In this document: piece by piece, positions 32,111 through 43,840 of the stretch
How positions within the stretch are numbered: position 1 is the stretch's first letter
How the letters are laid out: every line of letters begins with the position of its first letter
Position numbers and translations under genes: made by a program
The notes under the pieces: model-generated
Told to the model about the DNA's origin: nothing
Databases searched by the model: none
What the model saw: only the letters and a program-made list of their open reading frames with translations
Assembly: GCA_017529865.1 (NCBI GenBank)
Contig: JAFXNA010000016.1
Span: forward strand, 30,327 to 94,326
Source: Bacteroidaceae bacterium
GTDB taxonomy: Bacteria; Bacteroidota; Bacteroidia; Bacteroidales; Bacteroidaceae
DNA: 64,000 nt
Reading direction: 5' to 3'

Positions 32111-32158
32111 AATTTTAAAGGTTAACAGGGGATTAACGAGAACTATGATGGTGATGTG

Positions 32159-32269
32159 TGTTAGGTCTATGTTAGGTCTTATGTTACCTCTCGTGTTAGG
32201 TCTTTGGAAGCCTAAAACATCCTTGCAGGTATCTACAGAAGTATTTTTAGAGCAAATCGTGTTAGGTCT
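32159..32269. repeat. TGTTAGGTCT decamer array, right (mirror of left array)
   Basis: TGTTAGGTCT (one degenerate copy) starts at 32159, 32170, 32182, 32194 and 32260: spacings 11, 12, 12, 66 bp, the mirror order of the left array. The sequence between units is only weakly conserved, so unit and spacing seem to be what is kept. Confidence 0.85.
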
Positions 32270-32343
32270 TCGAAAAAATATAATCAAATCCGATAAATTG
32301 ACACATCAGTAAATGGTAAATGTTGAATACCGTCTGTCGACTT

Positions 32344-32403
32344 GTTCCCACATTGGGAACCAAACAGTCCCACGTTGGGGATCAAACAGTCCCTCATTGG
32401 GAC
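32344..32403. repeat. Three tandem 15-17-bp palindromes at 22-23-bp period
   Basis: GTTCCCACATTGGGAAC (32344), GTCCCACGTTGGGGATC (32367) and GTCCCTCATTGGGAC (32389) follow each other with CAAACA/AAACA-type spacers. They lie just beyond the rpoC terminator. Confidence 0.85.
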
Positions 32404-32407
32404 TGAG

Positions 32408-32445
32408 AAAAAGAACAGGCTCACGATTTGCTCGTCAGCCTGTTC
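32408..32445 (-). terminator. Intrinsic terminator of the rpoBC operon
   Basis: Perfect 9-bp stem GAACAGGCT/AGCCTGTTC with further inner pairs, followed on the minus strand by TTTTT, 24 bp after the rpoC stop. Confidence 0.9.
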
Positions 32446-32468
32446 AGATTTAATGTCGCTATATTATT

Positions 32469-35400
32469 TTAGCGGAAGTCGTCGAAACGTGGGAAGGTGA
32501 TGTCGGGTGAGTAGGAACGACGCATGTTGAGCAGGTCTTCCTTTGAACCGACAATGATCTTCTCGAACTCGCGGAGACCTGTTCCTGCAGGAATGAGGTG
32601 TCCACAAATCACGTTCTCCTTCATACCCTCGAGTGGGTCGCTCTTGCCGCTGATAGCTGCTTCGTTGAGCACCTTGGTGGTCTCCTGGAATGATGCTGCC
32701 GACATGAAGCTGGTTGCTCCCAATGCAGCACGTGTGATACCCTGGAGAATCTGTGTCGAGGTTGCTGGTACGGCATCGCGTGCCTGTACAAGCTTGAGGT
32801 CACGACGCTTGAGGCTTGAGTTCTCATCGCGCAACTTACGAGCTGTGACAATCATACCACGCTGCATCGTGTCGCTGTCGCCTGCATCGGTAACAATCTT
32901 CTTGCCCCAGATGCGGTCGTTCTCCTCGTGGAACTCGAGTTTGTCGACGATACCACCTTCGAGGAAGCGTGTATCACCTGGGTCTTTGATGGCTACCTTA
33001 CGCATCATCTGGCGTACGATGATTTCGAAGTGCTTGTCGTTGATTGACACACCTTGCATACGGTAAACGTCTTGTACCTGGTTGACGATATGTTCCTGAA
33101 CAGCGGTAGGACCCTTGATGGCGAGGATGTCGGCTGGTGTGACTGCTCCATCGGAGAGTGGTGTACCAGCACGAACATAGTCGTTCTCCTGTACCAGAAT
33201 CTGCTTTGACAATGGGATGAGGTAACGACGCTCGTCGCCCACACGTGAGGTGAGGATGACTTCACGATTGCCTCGCTTGATCTTACCCATGGTGATCTCT
33301 CCATCGATTTCAGCCACAACTGCTGGGTTGGATGGGTTACGTGCCTCGAACAGCTCGGTAACACGTGGCAGACCACCTGTGATATCGGCAGAGGTACCTA
33401 CGCTACGTGGAATCTTGATGAGTACGTCACCGGCCTTGACTTTCTGTCCGTCCTCAATTGAGATGTGTCCATTGATTGGGAAGTTGTAGGTACGGAGCAC
33501 TTCTCCACCCTTTCCGATGATGTGACATACTGGCACCATTGCCTTATCACGTGATTCCTGTACGATGAGGTCACGCAGACCTGTGGTTGCATCGGCATCG
33601 ACACGATAGGTGACACCTTCGACAACGCCTTCGAACTGAGCCTTTCCTTCGAACTCGGTTACGATAACTGCGTTGAATGGGTCCCATGTAGCGATGAGTT
33701 CACCTGAATCAACCACATCACCATCGTTGTGGAAGAGTGTAGAACCATAAGGAACGCTGACGGTTGAGAGAGCGATACCTGTATTGATGTCGACGAAACG
33801 AAGTTCTGCCAAACGACCTACCACAATCATTGCATCCGGATTGGTATCCGTAGGACGATTGATGGTACGGAGTTCATCGAATTCGAGTCGGCAGTGGTTC
33901 TTGGCAACAATCTGTGCGTTGGTAGCTGCAGAACCTGCCAAACCTCCGGCGTGGAAGGTACGGAGTGTCAACTGTGTACCAGGCTCACCGATGGCCTGAG
34001 CTGCGATGACGCCGACAGCCTCACCCTTCTGAACCATCTGCTGGGTTGCAAGGTTACGTCCGTAACACTTCATGCAGACACCATGCTTAGCTTCGCAAGT
34101 GAGCACTGAACGGATTTCAACGCTTTCGATACCTGCCTCTTCAATCTCACGGGCGATACGCTCCGTGATTTCCTCGCCTGAAGCGACGATGAGTTCGCCT
34201 GAAACAGGATGCTGGATATCGTGAACGCTGACACGTCCGAGAATACGCTCTGCCAATGAGGCAACGATACGGTCGCCTTCCTTGAGAGCAGTACAGATGA
34301 GTCCACGGAGTGTACCGCAATCCTCTTCTGTTATGATGACATCGTGAGATACATCGACAAGACGACGAGTCAGATAACCTGCATCGGCAGTCTTCAACGC
34401 TGTATCGGCCAAACCCTTACGAGCACCGTGAGTAGAGATGAAGTACTCGAGCACTGACATACCCTGCTTGAAGTTCGAAAGGATTGGGTTTTCAATGGTG
34501 TTGTTGTCGTCGGAACCTGCACGCTGTGGTTTTGCCATCAGACCACGCATACCAGCGAGCTGGGCAATCTGATCCTTAGAACCACGGGCACCTGAATCGA
34601 GCATCATGAACACCGCATTGAATCCTTGGTTGTCCTCGGTCATGGTCTTCAACAGAGAGGATTTCACCTTGTCGTTGACTTCTGACCAAGTAGCAATCAC
34701 CTTATTATAACGTTCTTTCTCAGTAATGAGACCGAATGCATACTGCTGTGCAATCTCGTCGATCTTCTTGTTACCCTCATCGATGAGACTCTGACGATCG
34801 GCCGGTTCGATGATATCGTCAAGGTTGAACGAAAGACCACCTTCGTAAGCCTTACGATAACCAAGGTTCTTCACACCATCGAGGAACTGGCAAGCACGTG
34901 CCATACCTACAGACTTGATTACCTTGGTGATGACCTTCTTCAGTGCCTTCTTACCAATAACCTCATTGACGAATCCTACCTCTGGAGGTACGATTTCGTT
35001 GATGATGATACGTCCGACAGTTGTCTCTACAAGATGCTTGTAGTAGTTGTCGTTTTCATCGATATCGTTAACCACACACTTGATAGGCGCATGAACGTCG
35101 CAACGGCCTTCATTGTAAGCAATCAACGCCTCTTCAGGTCCATAGAACGTAAGTCCCTCACCCTTTGCACCTGGACGCACCTTAGAGATGTAGTAGAGTC
35201 CGAGCACCATGTCCTGAGAAGGAACGGTGATTGGGTCACCACTGGCAGGTGAAAGAATATTGTGTGACTGGAGCATCAGCAACTGAGCCTCCAGAATTGC
35301 TTCGTTGGAAAGTGGGAGGTGAACAGCCATCTGGTCGCCATCGAAGTCGGCATTGAACGCTGTACATGCGAGTGGGTGCAACTGAATAGCCTTTCCCTCG

Positions 35401-36767
35401 ATCATCTTCGGCTGGAATGCCTGGATACCCAGACGGTGAAGTGTAGGTGCACGGTTGAGGAGCACAGGGTGTCCCTTCATCACGTTTTCGAGGATATCCC
35501 AAATCTGGTCGTCCTTGCGGTCTACCATCTTCTTTGCAGACTTCACAGTCTTCACCAAACCACGCTCGATGAGCTTGCGGATGATGAATGGCTTGTAGAG
35601 TTCGGCTGCCATAAGTTTTGGAATACCACACTCACCCATCTTCAACTCAGGACCTACCACGATTACTGAACGTGCAGAATAGTCGACACGCTTACCGAGG
35701 AGGTTCTGGCGGAAACGTCCTTGCTTACCCTTCAGAGAATCAGAGAGTGACTTCAATGGACGGTTGCTCTCAGACTTCACTGCACTAGCCTTACGAGAGT
35801 TGTCGAACAAACTGTCGACAGCTTCCTGGAGCATACGCTTCTCATTGCGGAGAATCACCTCAGGAGCCTTGATCTCAACAAGACGCTTCAAACGGTTGTT
35901 ACGGATGATTACACGACGATAGAGGTCGTTGAGGTCGGATGTAGCAAAACGTCCACCATCGAGTGGCACCAACGGACGAAGGTCAGGAGGAGTCACAGGG
36001 ATGTTGTGCATAATCATCCACTCAGGCTTGTTGCGGTTACGAGAAGCACGGAACGATTCAACAACCTGCAGGCGCTTCAGTGCGTCCTGCTTACGCTGCT
36101 GGCTGCCATCTGTGTTGGCACGGTCACGCAACTCGTAAGAGAGTGTATCGAGGTCGACATGCTGGAGCATGTATTCGATAGCCTCAGCACCCATCATTGC
36201 AATGAACTTATCTGGGTCGTCATCAGGAAGCTGCTGATTGCCTTCTGGCAGACGGTCGATGATATCCCAATAGTCTTCCTCTGCGAGGAGTTCGCCCTTG
36301 ACGATATTCTTCTCTGCATTCTCGGCGACACCTGGCTGAATGATGACGTAACGCTCGTAATAAATAATAGAATCGAGCTTCTTGGTTGGCAATCCAAGGA
36401 GATAACCAATCTTGTTTGGCAAAGAGCGGAAGTACCAGATGTGAGCTACAGGCACAACGAGAGCGATGTGTCCGGTACGCTCACGACGTACTTTCTTCTC
36501 TGTCACCTCGACACCGCATCGGTCGCAGACAATACCCTTGTAACGGATACGCTTGTACTTACCGCAATGACATTCGTAGTCCTTGGTAGGACCGAAGATG
36601 CGTTCGCAAAACAGACCGTCGCGCTCGGGCTTGTAGGTGCGATAGTTGATGGTTTCTGGTTTCAGAACCTCACCATGTGAATTTTCCAATATCTCTTCAG
36701 GAGAAGCAAGACCAATTGAAATTCTTGTGAAGTTAGTCTTTATTTTAGAATCTTTCTTAAAAGCCAT
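32469..36767 (-). CDS. rpoC: RNA polymerase subunit beta'
   Basis: This 1432-aa protein is the beta' subunit. It has the N-terminal zinc site ([23 protein letters not shown]), the catalytic magnesium loop [27 protein letters not shown], the second zinc site ([16 protein letters not shown]) and the trigger-loop region [16 protein letters not shown]. Length fits the Bacteroidetes form. It follows rpoB by 46 bp and is the last gene of the operon. Confidence 0.98.
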   Translation of the reverse strand: MAFKKDSKIKTNFTRISIGLASPEEILENSHGEVLKPETINYRTYKPERDGLFCERIFGPTKDYECHCGKYKRIRYKGIVCDRCGVEVTEKKVRRERTGHIALVVPVAHIWYFRSLPNKIGYLLGLPTKKLDSIIYYERYVIIQPGVAENAEKNIVKGELLAEEDYWDIIDRLPEGNQQLPDDDPDKFIAMMGAEAIEYMLQHVDLDTLSYELRDRANTDGSQQRKQDALKRLQVVESFRASRNRNKPEWMIMHNIPVTPPDLRPLVPLDGGRFATSDLNDLYRRVIIRNNRLKRLVEIKAPEVILRNEKRMLQEAVDSLFDNSRKASAVKSESNRPLKSLSDSLKGKQGRFRQNLLGKRVDYSARSVIVVGPELKMGECGIPKLMAAELYKPFIIRKLIERGLVKTVKSAKKMVDRKDDQIWDILENVMKGHPVLLNRAPTLHRLGIQAFQPKMIEGKAIQLHPLACTAFNADFDGDQMAVHLPLSNEAILEAQLLMLQSHNILSPASGDPITVPSQDMVLGLYYISKVRPGAKGEGLTFYGPEEALIAYNEGRCDVHAPIKCVVNDIDENDNYYKHLVETTVGRIIINEIVPPEVGFVNEVIGKKALKKVITKVIKSVGMARACQFLDGVKNLGYRKAYEGGLSFNLDDIIEPADRQSLIDEGNKKIDEIAQQYAFGLITEKERYNKVIATWSEVNDKVKSSLLKTMTEDNQGFNAVFMMLDSGARGSKDQIAQLAGMRGLMAKPQRAGSDDNNTIENPILSNFKQGMSVLEYFISTHGARKGLADTALKTADAGYLTRRLVDVSHDVIITEEDCGTLRGLICTALKEGDRIVASLAERILGRVSVHDIQHPVSGELIVASGEEITERIAREIEEAGIESVEIRSVLTCEAKHGVCMKCYGRNLATQQMVQKGEAVGVIAAQAIGEPGTQLTLRTFHAGGLAGSAATNAQIVAKNHCRLEFDELRTINRPTDTNPDAMIVVGRLAELRFVDINTGIALSTVSVPYGSTLFHNDGDVVDSGELIATWDPFNAVIVTEFEGKAQFEGVVEGVTYRVDADATTGLRDLIVQESRDKAMVPVCHIIGKGGEVLRTYNFPINGHISIEDGQKVKAGDVLIKIPRSVGTSADITGGLPRVTELFEARNPSNPAVVAEIDGEITMGKIKRGNREVILTSRVGDERRYLIPLSKQILVQENDYVRAGTPLSDGAVTPADILAIKGPTAVQEHIVNQVQDVYRMQGVSINDKHFEIIVRQMMRKVAIKDPGDTRFLEGGIVDKLEFHEENDRIWGKKIVTDAGDSDTMQRGMIVTARKLRDENSSLKRRDLKLVQARDAVPATSTQILQGITRAALGATSFMSAASFQETTKVLNEAAISGKSDPLEGMKENVICGHLIPAGTGLREFEKIIVGSKEDLLNMRRSYSPDITFPRFDDFR

Positions 36768-36813
36768 CTTTGTAAATATAATCTGTTTGTAAAGATAAAC
36801 TGAATTAACACTT

Positions 36814-39800
36814 TTATTCGAGAGTTACACTCAAACCAAGTCCACGGAGTTCGTGGAGCAATACGTTGAGAGATTCTGGGATGCCAGGAGTTGGCATTGA
36901 ATCGCCCTTAACGATAGCTTCGTAAGCCTTTGAACGACCTACCACATCGTCGGACTTGATTGTGAGGATTTCCTGAAGAACATGTGACGCGCCGAATGCT
37001 TCGAGCGCCCAAACTTCCATTTCTCCGAAACGCTGACCACCGAATTGTGCTTTACCACCAAGTGGCTGCTGAGTGATGAGCGAGTAAGGACCGATAGAAC
37101 GTGCGTGCATCTTGTCTTCTACCATGTGACCAAGCTTCAGCATGTAAGTAACACCTACGGTTGCTTTCTGGTCGAATGGAAGACCTGTCTCACCGTCGTA
37201 GAGCTGAGTTGAGCAGCAACGTGGGAGTCCTGCCTTGTCAGTCCATTCGTTGAGGTCTTCAAGATGTGCACCATCGAAAATAGGAGTTGCGAAACGTACA
37301 CCCAACTTCTGACCTGCTGCACCAAGAACAGCTTCGAAAATCTGTCCGAGGTTCATTCGTGAAGGCACACCCAGAGGGTTGAGCACGATGTCAACTGGAG
37401 TACCATCCTCGAGGAACGGCATATCTTCCTGACGTACGATCTTAGAAACGATACCCTTGTTACCGTGACGTCCGGCCATCTTATCACCAACACCAATCTT
37501 ACGCTTCTTTGCAATGTAAACCTTCGCCATCTGGATAATACCTGCTGGGAGTTCGTCACCAATGGTGAGTGCTAACTTCTTACGCTTCAGTTCGGCATCG
37601 AGTACCTTATACTTCTTGAGATAATTGATGACCAAATCGCGAATCAATGAGTTGATATGCTCATCATTTGTCCAACCTGTAAGCTGTACAGATGTGTAGT
37701 CGAGGTTCTCGAAATGAGAAGCCTTGAACTTTGCTCCTTCTGGAATGATTTCCACACCCATATAGTCCTTCACACCCTTGGAAGTCTTCTTCTCAGTAAG
37801 TGTGAGCAGCTTATCGATGAGGATAGCCTTGAAGTCATCTACCTTATCCTGGAACTCCTTATCGAGCTTAGGCAATTCGAGTTTATCGCGATTCTTCTCC
37901 ACACGGGTCTTCATGGCCTTCGAGAAGAGTTTCTTATCGATAACCACACCACTCAATGATGGATTGGCCTTAAGTGAAGCATCCTTCACATCGCCTGCCT
38001 TATCACCGAAGATGGCACGAAGGAGTTTCTCTTCTGGAGAAGGATCAGACTCACCCTTAGGAGTAATCTTACCAATGAGGATGTCGCCTGGTTCTACATG
38101 CGCACCTACACGGATGATACCGTTTTCGTCCAAATCCTTGGTTGCTTCTTCGCTGACATTTGGAATATCGGATGTCAACTCTTCCACGCCACGCTTGGTC
38201 TCACGGACTTCCAAAGAGAATTCGTCCACATGGACTGAAGTGAGGATATCGTCGCGTACGACTCTTTCGTTCAACACGATAGCATCCTCATAGTTGTAAC
38301 CCTTCCAAGGCATGTATGCCACCAAGAGGTTACGTCCGAGTGCTAATTCTCCTTCAGCTGTTGCATATCCCTCTGTGAGGATGTCACCCTTATGAACACG
38401 CTGACCCTTGTCACACATAGGACGGAGGTCGATGGTCATATTCTGGTTGGTACGACGGAACTTTGGCAACTTGTACTCCTTCACTGCAGGTTCGAAGCTT
38501 ACAAACTCCTCATCCTCTGTGCGGTCATAGAGAATACGGATAGTAGTTGCATCTACATATTCAACAACACCGTCGCCTTCGGCAGTAATCATGGTACGAG
38601 AATCTTCACAAACCTGCTTCTCAATACCTGTACCTACGATAGGAGCTTCGGTCGTAATAAGTGGAACTGCCTGGCGCATCATGTTCGATCCCATCAATGC
38701 ACGGTGAGCATCGTCGTGCTCCAAAAATGGAATCAATGCAGCTGCGATAGAAGCAATCTGCTGAGGAGCCACATCCATCAAGTCAACCTGTGCAGGCGGA
38801 ACAACTGGATAGTCGGCATCCTTACGACACTTCACGACCTTACGGATGAAGTTACCATCTTCCTTAAGTGGTGCATTACCCTGTCCGATAATCTTTGATT
38901 CCTCTTCCTCGGCAGAAAGATAAATCACGTCATCGTTGTTGACATTGCAGACACCATTTTCAACCTTACGATAAGGAGTCTCGATAAATCCAAGGTTGTT
39001 GATCTTCGCATAGACACAAAGCGAAGAAATCAGACCGATGTTTGGACCTTCAGGAGACTCGATAGGACAGAGACGTCCGTAGTGAGTATAGTGTACGTCA
39101 CGCACCTCGAATCCGGCACGCTCACGAGTCAGACCACCAGGACCCAATGCAGACAGACGACGCTTATGCGTGATTTCTGCCAATGGGTTTGTCTGGTCCA
39201 TAAACTGTGACAACGCATTGGTTCCAAAGAACGAATTGATGACGCTTGAGATGGTCTTTGCATTAATCAGGTCGGTTGGCGAGAACACTTCGTTGTCACG
39301 TACATTCATACGTTCACGAATAGTGCGGCTCATACGTGCCAGACCTACTGCAAACTGATTAGACAACTGCTCGCCTACGGTACGTACACGACGGTTGCTG
39401 AGGTGGTCGATATCGTCCACAACAGCCTTCGAGTTTGCCAACTCAACCAAGTATTTGATAATCTCAATGATATCTTCCTTCGTCAAGACACGGATACTTG
39501 GATCTGTGTCAAGATTCAGTTTCTTGTTGATACGGAAACGACCTACATCACCCAAATCGTAACGCTTGTCAGAGAAGAACAAGTTGTTGATGACTTCGCG
39601 AGCACTTGCATCATCGGCAGGATCTGCATTACGCAACTGACGATAGATGAATACCACAGCTTCCTTCTCTGAGTTACTTGGGTCCTTCTGCAGAGTGTTG
39701 AAGATGATTGAATAATCGGAAGCACCTGTCTCTTCGTGGTGTACGAGCACTGACTCAACACCAGTATCGAGAATGATGTCGATTTCTGGGTCATCAATGA

Positions 39801-40623
39801 CGGTCTCACGTTCGATAACGGTCTCGTTTCGCTCAATGGATACTACTTCGCCTGTTTCCTCATCAACGAAGTCCTCCGTCCATGATTTCAAAACACGAGC
39901 AGCCAACCTGCGACCTTTCATCTTCTTCAGGTTGGTCTTGTTAGCCTTCACCTCTTCAGCGAGGTCAAAGATACGCAAGATGTCCTTATCTGTCTCGTAA
40001 CCGATAGCACGCAACAGTGTTGTTACAGGCAATTTCTTCTTACGATCGATATATGCATACATGACATTGTTAATGTCGGTAGCAAATTCAATCCAAGAGC
40101 CTTTGAACGGAATGATACGTGCAGAGAACAAAGGAGTTCCATTGGCATGTATGCTTGAGCCAAAGAATACGCCTGGAGAACGGTGCAACTGAGAGACAAC
40201 GACACGTTCGGCACCATTGATGACGAAAGTTCCGTTATCAGTCATGTAAGGAATAGGACCGAGGTACACATCCTGAATCACTGTGTCGAAGTCCTCGTGC
40301 TCTGGGTCAGAACAATAGAGTTTGAGTTTAGCTTTCAAAGGCACACTGAATGTAAGTCCTCTTTCTAAACACTCTTCGACAGAATATCTTGGAGCATCAA
40401 TGTAGTAATCCAAGAATTCCAATACGAAGTTATTGCGAGTATCTGCAATAGGGAAGTTCTCCGCGAACACCTTGTACAAGCCGTCATTCTTACGTTTCTC
40501 TGGAGGTGTGTCTAACTGCAGGAAGTCTCTGAACGACTCCAACTGCACATCCAGGAAATCAGGATACGGCATAGGGTTCTTTACCGATGCGAAGTTGATT
40601 CTTTTGTTTTGGTTTTGAGACAT
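36814..40623 (-). CDS. rpoB: RNA polymerase subunit beta
   Basis: This 1269-aa protein is the beta subunit. The rifampicin region reads [34 protein letters not shown], with the usual Gln, Asp, His and Arg at drug-contact positions, so no rifampicin-resistance change is obvious there. [12 protein letters not shown] and the C-terminal [23 protein letters not shown] are also present. It is separated from rplL by a hairpin at 40706-40741 that may attenuate transcription. Confidence 0.98.
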   Translation of the reverse strand: MSQNQNKRINFASVKNPMPYPDFLDVQLESFRDFLQLDTPPEKRKNDGLYKVFAENFPIADTRNNFVLEFLDYYIDAPRYSVEECLERGLTFSVPLKAKLKLYCSDPEHEDFDTVIQDVYLGPIPYMTDNGTFVINGAERVVVSQLHRSPGVFFGSSIHANGTPLFSARIIPFKGSWIEFATDINNVMYAYIDRKKKLPVTTLLRAIGYETDKDILRIFDLAEEVKANKTNLKKMKGRRLAARVLKSWTEDFVDEETGEVVSIERNETVIERETVIDDPEIDIILDTGVESVLVHHEETGASDYSIIFNTLQKDPSNSEKEAVVFIYRQLRNADPADDASAREVINNLFFSDKRYDLGDVGRFRINKKLNLDTDPSIRVLTKEDIIEIIKYLVELANSKAVVDDIDHLSNRRVRTVGEQLSNQFAVGLARMSRTIRERMNVRDNEVFSPTDLINAKTISSVINSFFGTNALSQFMDQTNPLAEITHKRRLSALGPGGLTRERAGFEVRDVHYTHYGRLCPIESPEGPNIGLISSLCVYAKINNLGFIETPYRKVENGVCNVNNDDVIYLSAEEEESKIIGQGNAPLKEDGNFIRKVVKCRKDADYPVVPPAQVDLMDVAPQQIASIAAALIPFLEHDDAHRALMGSNMMRQAVPLITTEAPIVGTGIEKQVCEDSRTMITAEGDGVVEYVDATTIRILYDRTEDEEFVSFEPAVKEYKLPKFRRTNQNMTIDLRPMCDKGQRVHKGDILTEGYATAEGELALGRNLLVAYMPWKGYNYEDAIVLNERVVRDDILTSVHVDEFSLEVRETKRGVEELTSDIPNVSEEATKDLDENGIIRVGAHVEPGDILIGKITPKGESDPSPEEKLLRAIFGDKAGDVKDASLKANPSLSGVVIDKKLFSKAMKTRVEKNRDKLELPKLDKEFQDKVDDFKAILIDKLLTLTEKKTSKGVKDYMGVEIIPEGAKFKASHFENLDYTSVQLTGWTNDEHINSLIRDLVINYLKKYKVLDAELKRKKLALTIGDELPAGIIQMAKVYIAKKRKIGVGDKMAGRHGNKGIVSKIVRQEDMPFLEDGTPVDIVLNPLGVPSRMNLGQIFEAVLGAAGQKLGVRFATPIFDGAHLEDLNEWTDKAGLPRCCSTQLYDGETGLPFDQKATVGVTYMLKLGHMVEDKMHARSIGPYSLITQQPLGGKAQFGGQRFGEMEVWALEAFGASHVLQEILTIKSDDVVGRSKAYEAIVKGDSMPTPGIPESLNVLLHELRGLGLSVTLE

Positions 40624-40705
40624 CTCTCTGATATGTTGGGTTTATGATGAACGGCATATCTCGTCATGTTTCAATGCCTGTTCGTTGGTTGAATTATATA
40701 TACGC

Positions 40706-40741
40706 AAAAAGTTAAGAACCCTCAACCTGAGGATTCTTAAC
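40706..40741 (-). terminator. Attenuator-like hairpin between rplL and rpoB
   Basis: Stem GTTAAGAA..CCTCA with TGAGG..TTCTTAAC, then TTTTT on the minus strand. A partial terminator at this site would give more L7/L12 than polymerase, as is known in E. coli. Confidence 0.75.
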
Positions 40742-40762
40742 CTGAATATAGTAGGTTACAGT

Positions 40763-41140
40763 TTACTTAACTTCAACTTCAGCACCAGCAGCCTCAAGAG
40801 CAGCCTTCAATGCATCAGCAGTAGCCTTGTCAACACCTTCCTTAACGTTGCATGGAGCAGCGTCTACGAGGTCCTTAGCTTCCTTAAGTCCAAGACCGCA
40901 AGATTCCTTAACAGCCTTTACTACCTGAAGCTTAGCAGCACCAGCGCTCTTGAGAACAACATCGAATGATGTCTTTTCCTCAGCAGCAGCCTCGGCACCA
41001 GCACCAGGAGCAGCAGCAACAGCAACATCTGCAGCAGCAGGTTCAATACCATATTCATCCTTAAGGATAGTCTTTAATTCACTTACTTCTTTCACTGTCA
41101 AATTTACCAATTCTTCAGCAATAGCTTTCAAATCTGCCAT
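40763..41140 (-). CDS. rplL: Ribosomal protein L7/L12
   Basis: This 125-aa protein has an N-terminal dimerisation helix ([17 protein letters not shown]), an Ala-rich hinge ([14 protein letters not shown]) and the C-terminal domain ([41 protein letters not shown]) that recruits translation factors. It is 51 bp downstream of rplJ. Codon use is strongly biased, fitting high expression. Confidence 0.97.
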   Translation of the reverse strand: MADLKAIAEELVNLTVKEVSELKTILKDEYGIEPAAADVAVAAAPGAGAEAAAEEKTSFDVVLKSAGAAKLQVVKAVKESCGLGLKEAKDLVDAAPCNVKEGVDKATADALKAALEAAGAEVEVK

Positions 41141-41191
41141 AATTGTACAAATTTTAATTGATTATTGTTTTTTTAAATTTTTTTGTTTTAA

Positions 41192-41716
41192 TTATTCGCC
41201 TTTTTCAGCGATTGTGTCAAGAACACCATAAATAGTGCTTGCACCAGACTCGAGTGCGCCGAGAACGCCCTGTACCTGTCCTTCGAGAGCTGCAACAACC
41301 TCTGCGATGAGTTCGTTCTTGCTCTTGATAGCACAAAGTGCATCCAAGTTCTCTGCTCCTACGTAAATACTTTCTTCTGCATAGGCAGCCTTGAGTGCAG
41401 GCACTCCCTGATGGTCTTTGTTGAATTTCTTCAACATCTTGGCAGGTACATTGGCTATCTGACAGAACATGATACCTGTAGGACCTTTCAGTGCAGGGTC
41501 TAATGCAGCATAGTCGCCTTCTAACTTACCGAGAGCCTTCTCGAAAAGTGTGTTCTTAACAACCTGAAGTTTAATTTCAGATTTGAAACACTCGCGACGC
41601 AATTCACTTGTTGTGACTGAATTGAGGGCAGTCATATCAACAAGGTAGAAATGAGGATATTGATTCAAGCTCTCTACGAGGCTGTCAATCATTAAGCTTT
41701 TATCTTCTTTTTTCAT
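41192..41716 (-). CDS. rplJ: Ribosomal protein L10
   Basis: This 174-aa protein forms the base of the L7/L12 stalk. It has ATTSELRRECF-like text (VTTSELRRECFKSEIKLQVVKNTL), GPTGIMFC, and a C-terminal helix that binds L7/L12 dimers. It lies 15 bp after rplA. In other bacteria L10 with L7/L12 represses its own mRNA; no leader structure was checked here. Confidence 0.96.
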   Translation of the reverse strand: MKKEDKSLMIDSLVESLNQYPHFYLVDMTALNSVTTSELRRECFKSEIKLQVVKNTLFEKALGKLEGDYAALDPALKGPTGIMFCQIANVPAKMLKKFNKDHQGVPALKAAYAEESIYVGAENLDALCAIKSKNELIAEVVAALEGQVQGVLGALESGASTIYGVLDTIAEKGE

Positions 41717-41731
41717 GATCTCACGCTTTAA

Positions 41732-42424
41732 TTATTCAACAGACTTAGGGTCAACCTTGACACCCTTACTCATTGTACTAGAAAGATAAATGCTCTTGAT
41801 ATAAGTTCCCTTTGCAGTAGATGGTTTCAACTTGATAATCGTGTTGATAAACTCCTTAGCATTCTCAACAATCTTCTCGGCAGAGAATGAAACCTTACCG
41901 ATTGATGTATGTACGATACCTGCCTTGTCTACCTTAAAGTCAATCTTACCTTGCTTTACTTCACGTACAGCCTTAGCAACATCCATAGTAACAGTACCGC
42001 TCTTTGGGTTAGGCATCAATCCACGAGGACCGAGCACACGTCCGAGGGCACCGATTTTACCCATACATGATGGCATAGTGATGATTACATCAACATCTGT
42101 CCATCCACCTTTGATCTTTTCGATATATTCATCGAGACCAACATAGTCAGCTCCAGCTTCTTTGGCAGCAGCCTCCTGATCAGAAGTACAGAGGCAAAGA
42201 ACACGAACTTCCTTACCTGTTCCGTTTGGCAGTGAAACCACACCACGAACCATCTGATTTGCCTTACGTGGATCAACACCCAGACGGATGTCAATATCGA
42301 GGGAGGCATCAAACTTAGTGTATGTTATTTCTTTTACCAAACTTGCAGCTTCACTTAAAGTATAAGCTTTCCCTACTTCAATCTTGTCTGCAACTAACTT
42401 TTGGTTTTTTGTCAATTTACTCAT
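41732..42424 (-). CDS. rplA: Ribosomal protein L1
   Basis: This 230-aa protein of the large-subunit L1 stalk has [34 protein letters not shown], and the family signature [24 protein letters not shown]. It follows rplK by 18 bp. L1 is a repressor of the L11 operon in many bacteria (known of the family). Confidence 0.97.
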   Translation of the reverse strand: MSKLTKNQKLVADKIEVGKAYTLSEAASLVKEITYTKFDASLDIDIRLGVDPRKANQMVRGVVSLPNGTGKEVRVLCLCTSDQEAAAKEAGADYVGLDEYIEKIKGGWTDVDVIITMPSCMGKIGALGRVLGPRGLMPNPKSGTVTMDVAKAVREVKQGKIDFKVDKAGIVHTSIGKVSFSAEKIVENAKEFINTIIKLKPSTAKGTYIKSIYLSSTMSKGVKVDPKSVE

Positions 42425-42442
42425 CTTAATTGAAGTTTTTAA

Positions 42443-42883
42443 TTATTTACCAGGGAATTCTCCTTTTACAGTGATACCCATACTTCTTGCTGTTCCGGCA
42501 ATCATAGTCATAGCTGACTCGATTGTAAAGCAATTCAAATCTGCCATCTTATCTTCTGCAATAGCTCTTACCTGATCCCATGTAACTTCGGCTACCTTAG
42601 TACGGTTAGGTTCAGCAGAACCCTTCTTTGCTTTCGAAGCTTCGAGCAACTGTACTGCAGCAGGAGGAGTCTTAATCACGAAATCAAAAGACTTATCTGC
42701 ATAATAAGAGATAACAACTGGAAGTACTTTTCCAGCCTTATCCTGTGTTCTGGCGTTGAACTGCTTGCAGAAATCCATAATGTTGATACCCTTAGAACCC
42801 AATGCAGGTCCTACTGGTGGTGATGGATTTGCAGCGCCACCCTTAATCTGTAATTTGATTAATCCAGCAACTTCTTTAGCCAT
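42443..42883 (-). CDS. rplK: Ribosomal protein L11
   Basis: This 146-aa protein has the N-terminal [20 protein letters not shown] motif (Pro-rich, thiostrepton site region) and the C-terminal RNA-binding domain ending [10 protein letters not shown]. It follows nusG by 60 bp. Confidence 0.97.
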   Translation of the reverse strand: MAKEVAGLIKLQIKGGAANPSPPVGPALGSKGINIMDFCKQFNARTQDKAGKVLPVVISYYADKSFDFVIKTPPAAVQLLEASKAKKGSAEPNRTKVAEVTWDQVRAIAEDKMADLNCFTIESAMTMIAGTARSMGITVKGEFPGK

Positions 42884-42943
42884 TTTGTTTCTAAAATTTG
42901 TTTATTTAGTTAATACGATAGAACGACTGCGTAACAGATTCAG

Positions 42944-43486
42944 TCATTCTGTTGTCACCTGTCCATAGCTTAACTCCAATGGAGTCACGCGGCCGAAAAT
43001 CTTGACAGCAACCTTGAGTTTACGTTTCTCAGAGTTCACTTCCTCTACGGTTCCATTGAAACCGCTGAAAGGTCCGTCTGCGACTTTCACTGACTGGCCT
43101 ACCATATATTCTACAGTAGTTGTCTGAGGTATCTCTTCGCCATTGACATCAATACCGAGCAAACGGTTGATCTCGTTTGGACGAAGTGGTGAAGGCTTAT
43201 TGCCTACGCCGAGAAAACCCAACACGTCGGGTGTGTATCGCAACATACCCTGAATCTCATTTGTCAGAGCAGCCTCTACCAAAACATAGCCAGGAAGCAA
43301 ATTTGCATCCTTCACTACTTTCTTGTCGCGTTGTTCGACTTCGATCTTCTTGGTAGGTACAAGAACCTGTGGAACGAGCTTCTCGTAATGGTGGTTCTTC
43401 ATGTCGATCTCGATATATTCCTTTACACGAGATTCATGGCCACTGATTACTTTCAGCACGTACCATTTCTTTTCTACTTCTGCCAT
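42944..43486 (-). CDS. nusG: Transcription elongation/antitermination factor NusG
   Basis: This 180-aa protein has the NGN domain ([44 protein letters not shown]) and a KOW domain ([22 protein letters not shown]). It binds RNA polymerase and links to Rho or the ribosome. It is the housekeeping paralogue of the UpxY protein at 18088-18678 and is 16 bp from secE. Confidence 0.97.
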   Translation of the reverse strand: MAEVEKKWYVLKVISGHESRVKEYIEIDMKNHHYEKLVPQVLVPTKKIEVEQRDKKVVKDANLLPGYVLVEAALTNEIQGMLRYTPDVLGFLGVGNKPSPLRPNEINRLLGIDVNGEEIPQTTTVEYMVGQSVKVADGPFSGFNGTVEEVNSEKRKLKVAVKIFGRVTPLELSYGQVTTE

Positions 43487-43502
43487 TTTTGTTTACACCT
43501 TT

Positions 43503-43706
43503 TTAATTAAAGAGTGAATAAACCATACTCATGAGATTCTCAAAAACCCAATCAATACAGCCAACAGCAATTGCGATGATTATGGAAGCAGTTAATACCA
43601 TCACAGCGCTATTTGTCAACTCTTTCAAAGTTGGCCAAGTGGTCTTATGAACAAGTTCATCGTAAGATTCCTTGCAATAATTTGTTATGTCTTTTACTGT
43701 AATCAT
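43503..43706 (-). CDS. secE: Preprotein translocase subunit SecE
   Basis: The ATG at 43706 (MITVKDITNYCKESYDEL) is preferred over an upstream in-frame start because family members begin close to here. The 67-aa protein has the conserved TTWPTLKELTNSAVMV amphipathic region, then one membrane span (VLTASIIIAIAVGCIDWVF). SecE stabilises SecY in the protein channel. Confidence 0.93.
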   Translation of the reverse strand: MITVKDITNYCKESYDELVHKTTWPTLKELTNSAVMVLTASIIIAIAVGCIDWVFENLMSMVYSLFN

Positions 43707-43721
43707 AATTCTTACATTTAG

Positions 43722-43794
43722 CACGGGAAGAGGGGCTCGAACCCCCGACCTTCGGTTTTGGAGACCGACACTCTACCAACTAAGCTATTCCCGT
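43722..43794 (-). tRNA. tRNA-Trp (CCA)
   Basis: Cloverleaf on the minus strand: acceptor ACGGGAA/TTCCCGT, D arm with TAGCTTAGTTGGTAGA, anticodon loop CTCCAAA giving CCA, T arm GGGGGTTCGAGCCCC. The 3' CCA is not encoded. It lies between tuf and secE as in other Bacteroidetes. Confidence 0.95.
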
Positions 43795-43800
43795 ATTGTT

Positions 43801-43828
43801 CAGTTAACGGCCCTAAGACCGTTAACTG
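43801..43828 (-). terminator. Hairpin between tuf and tRNA-Trp
   Basis: Perfect 10-bp stem CAGTTAACGG/CCGTTAACTG with an 8-nt loop and no U tract. It could be a processing signal or weak terminator. Confidence 0.5.
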
Positions 43829-43840
43829 AGTGATTATCAA

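Noticed and set aside
31877..32269. Decamer arrays considered as a replication origin
   Set aside because: No DnaA-box-like TTATCCACA sequences, no dnaA or rep gene, and no AT-rich melting region with repeats of the usual kind nearby.
39170..39360. Rifampicin-resistance mutation in rpoB
   Set aside because: The drug-contact segment reads as the normal sensitive form at the usual positions.
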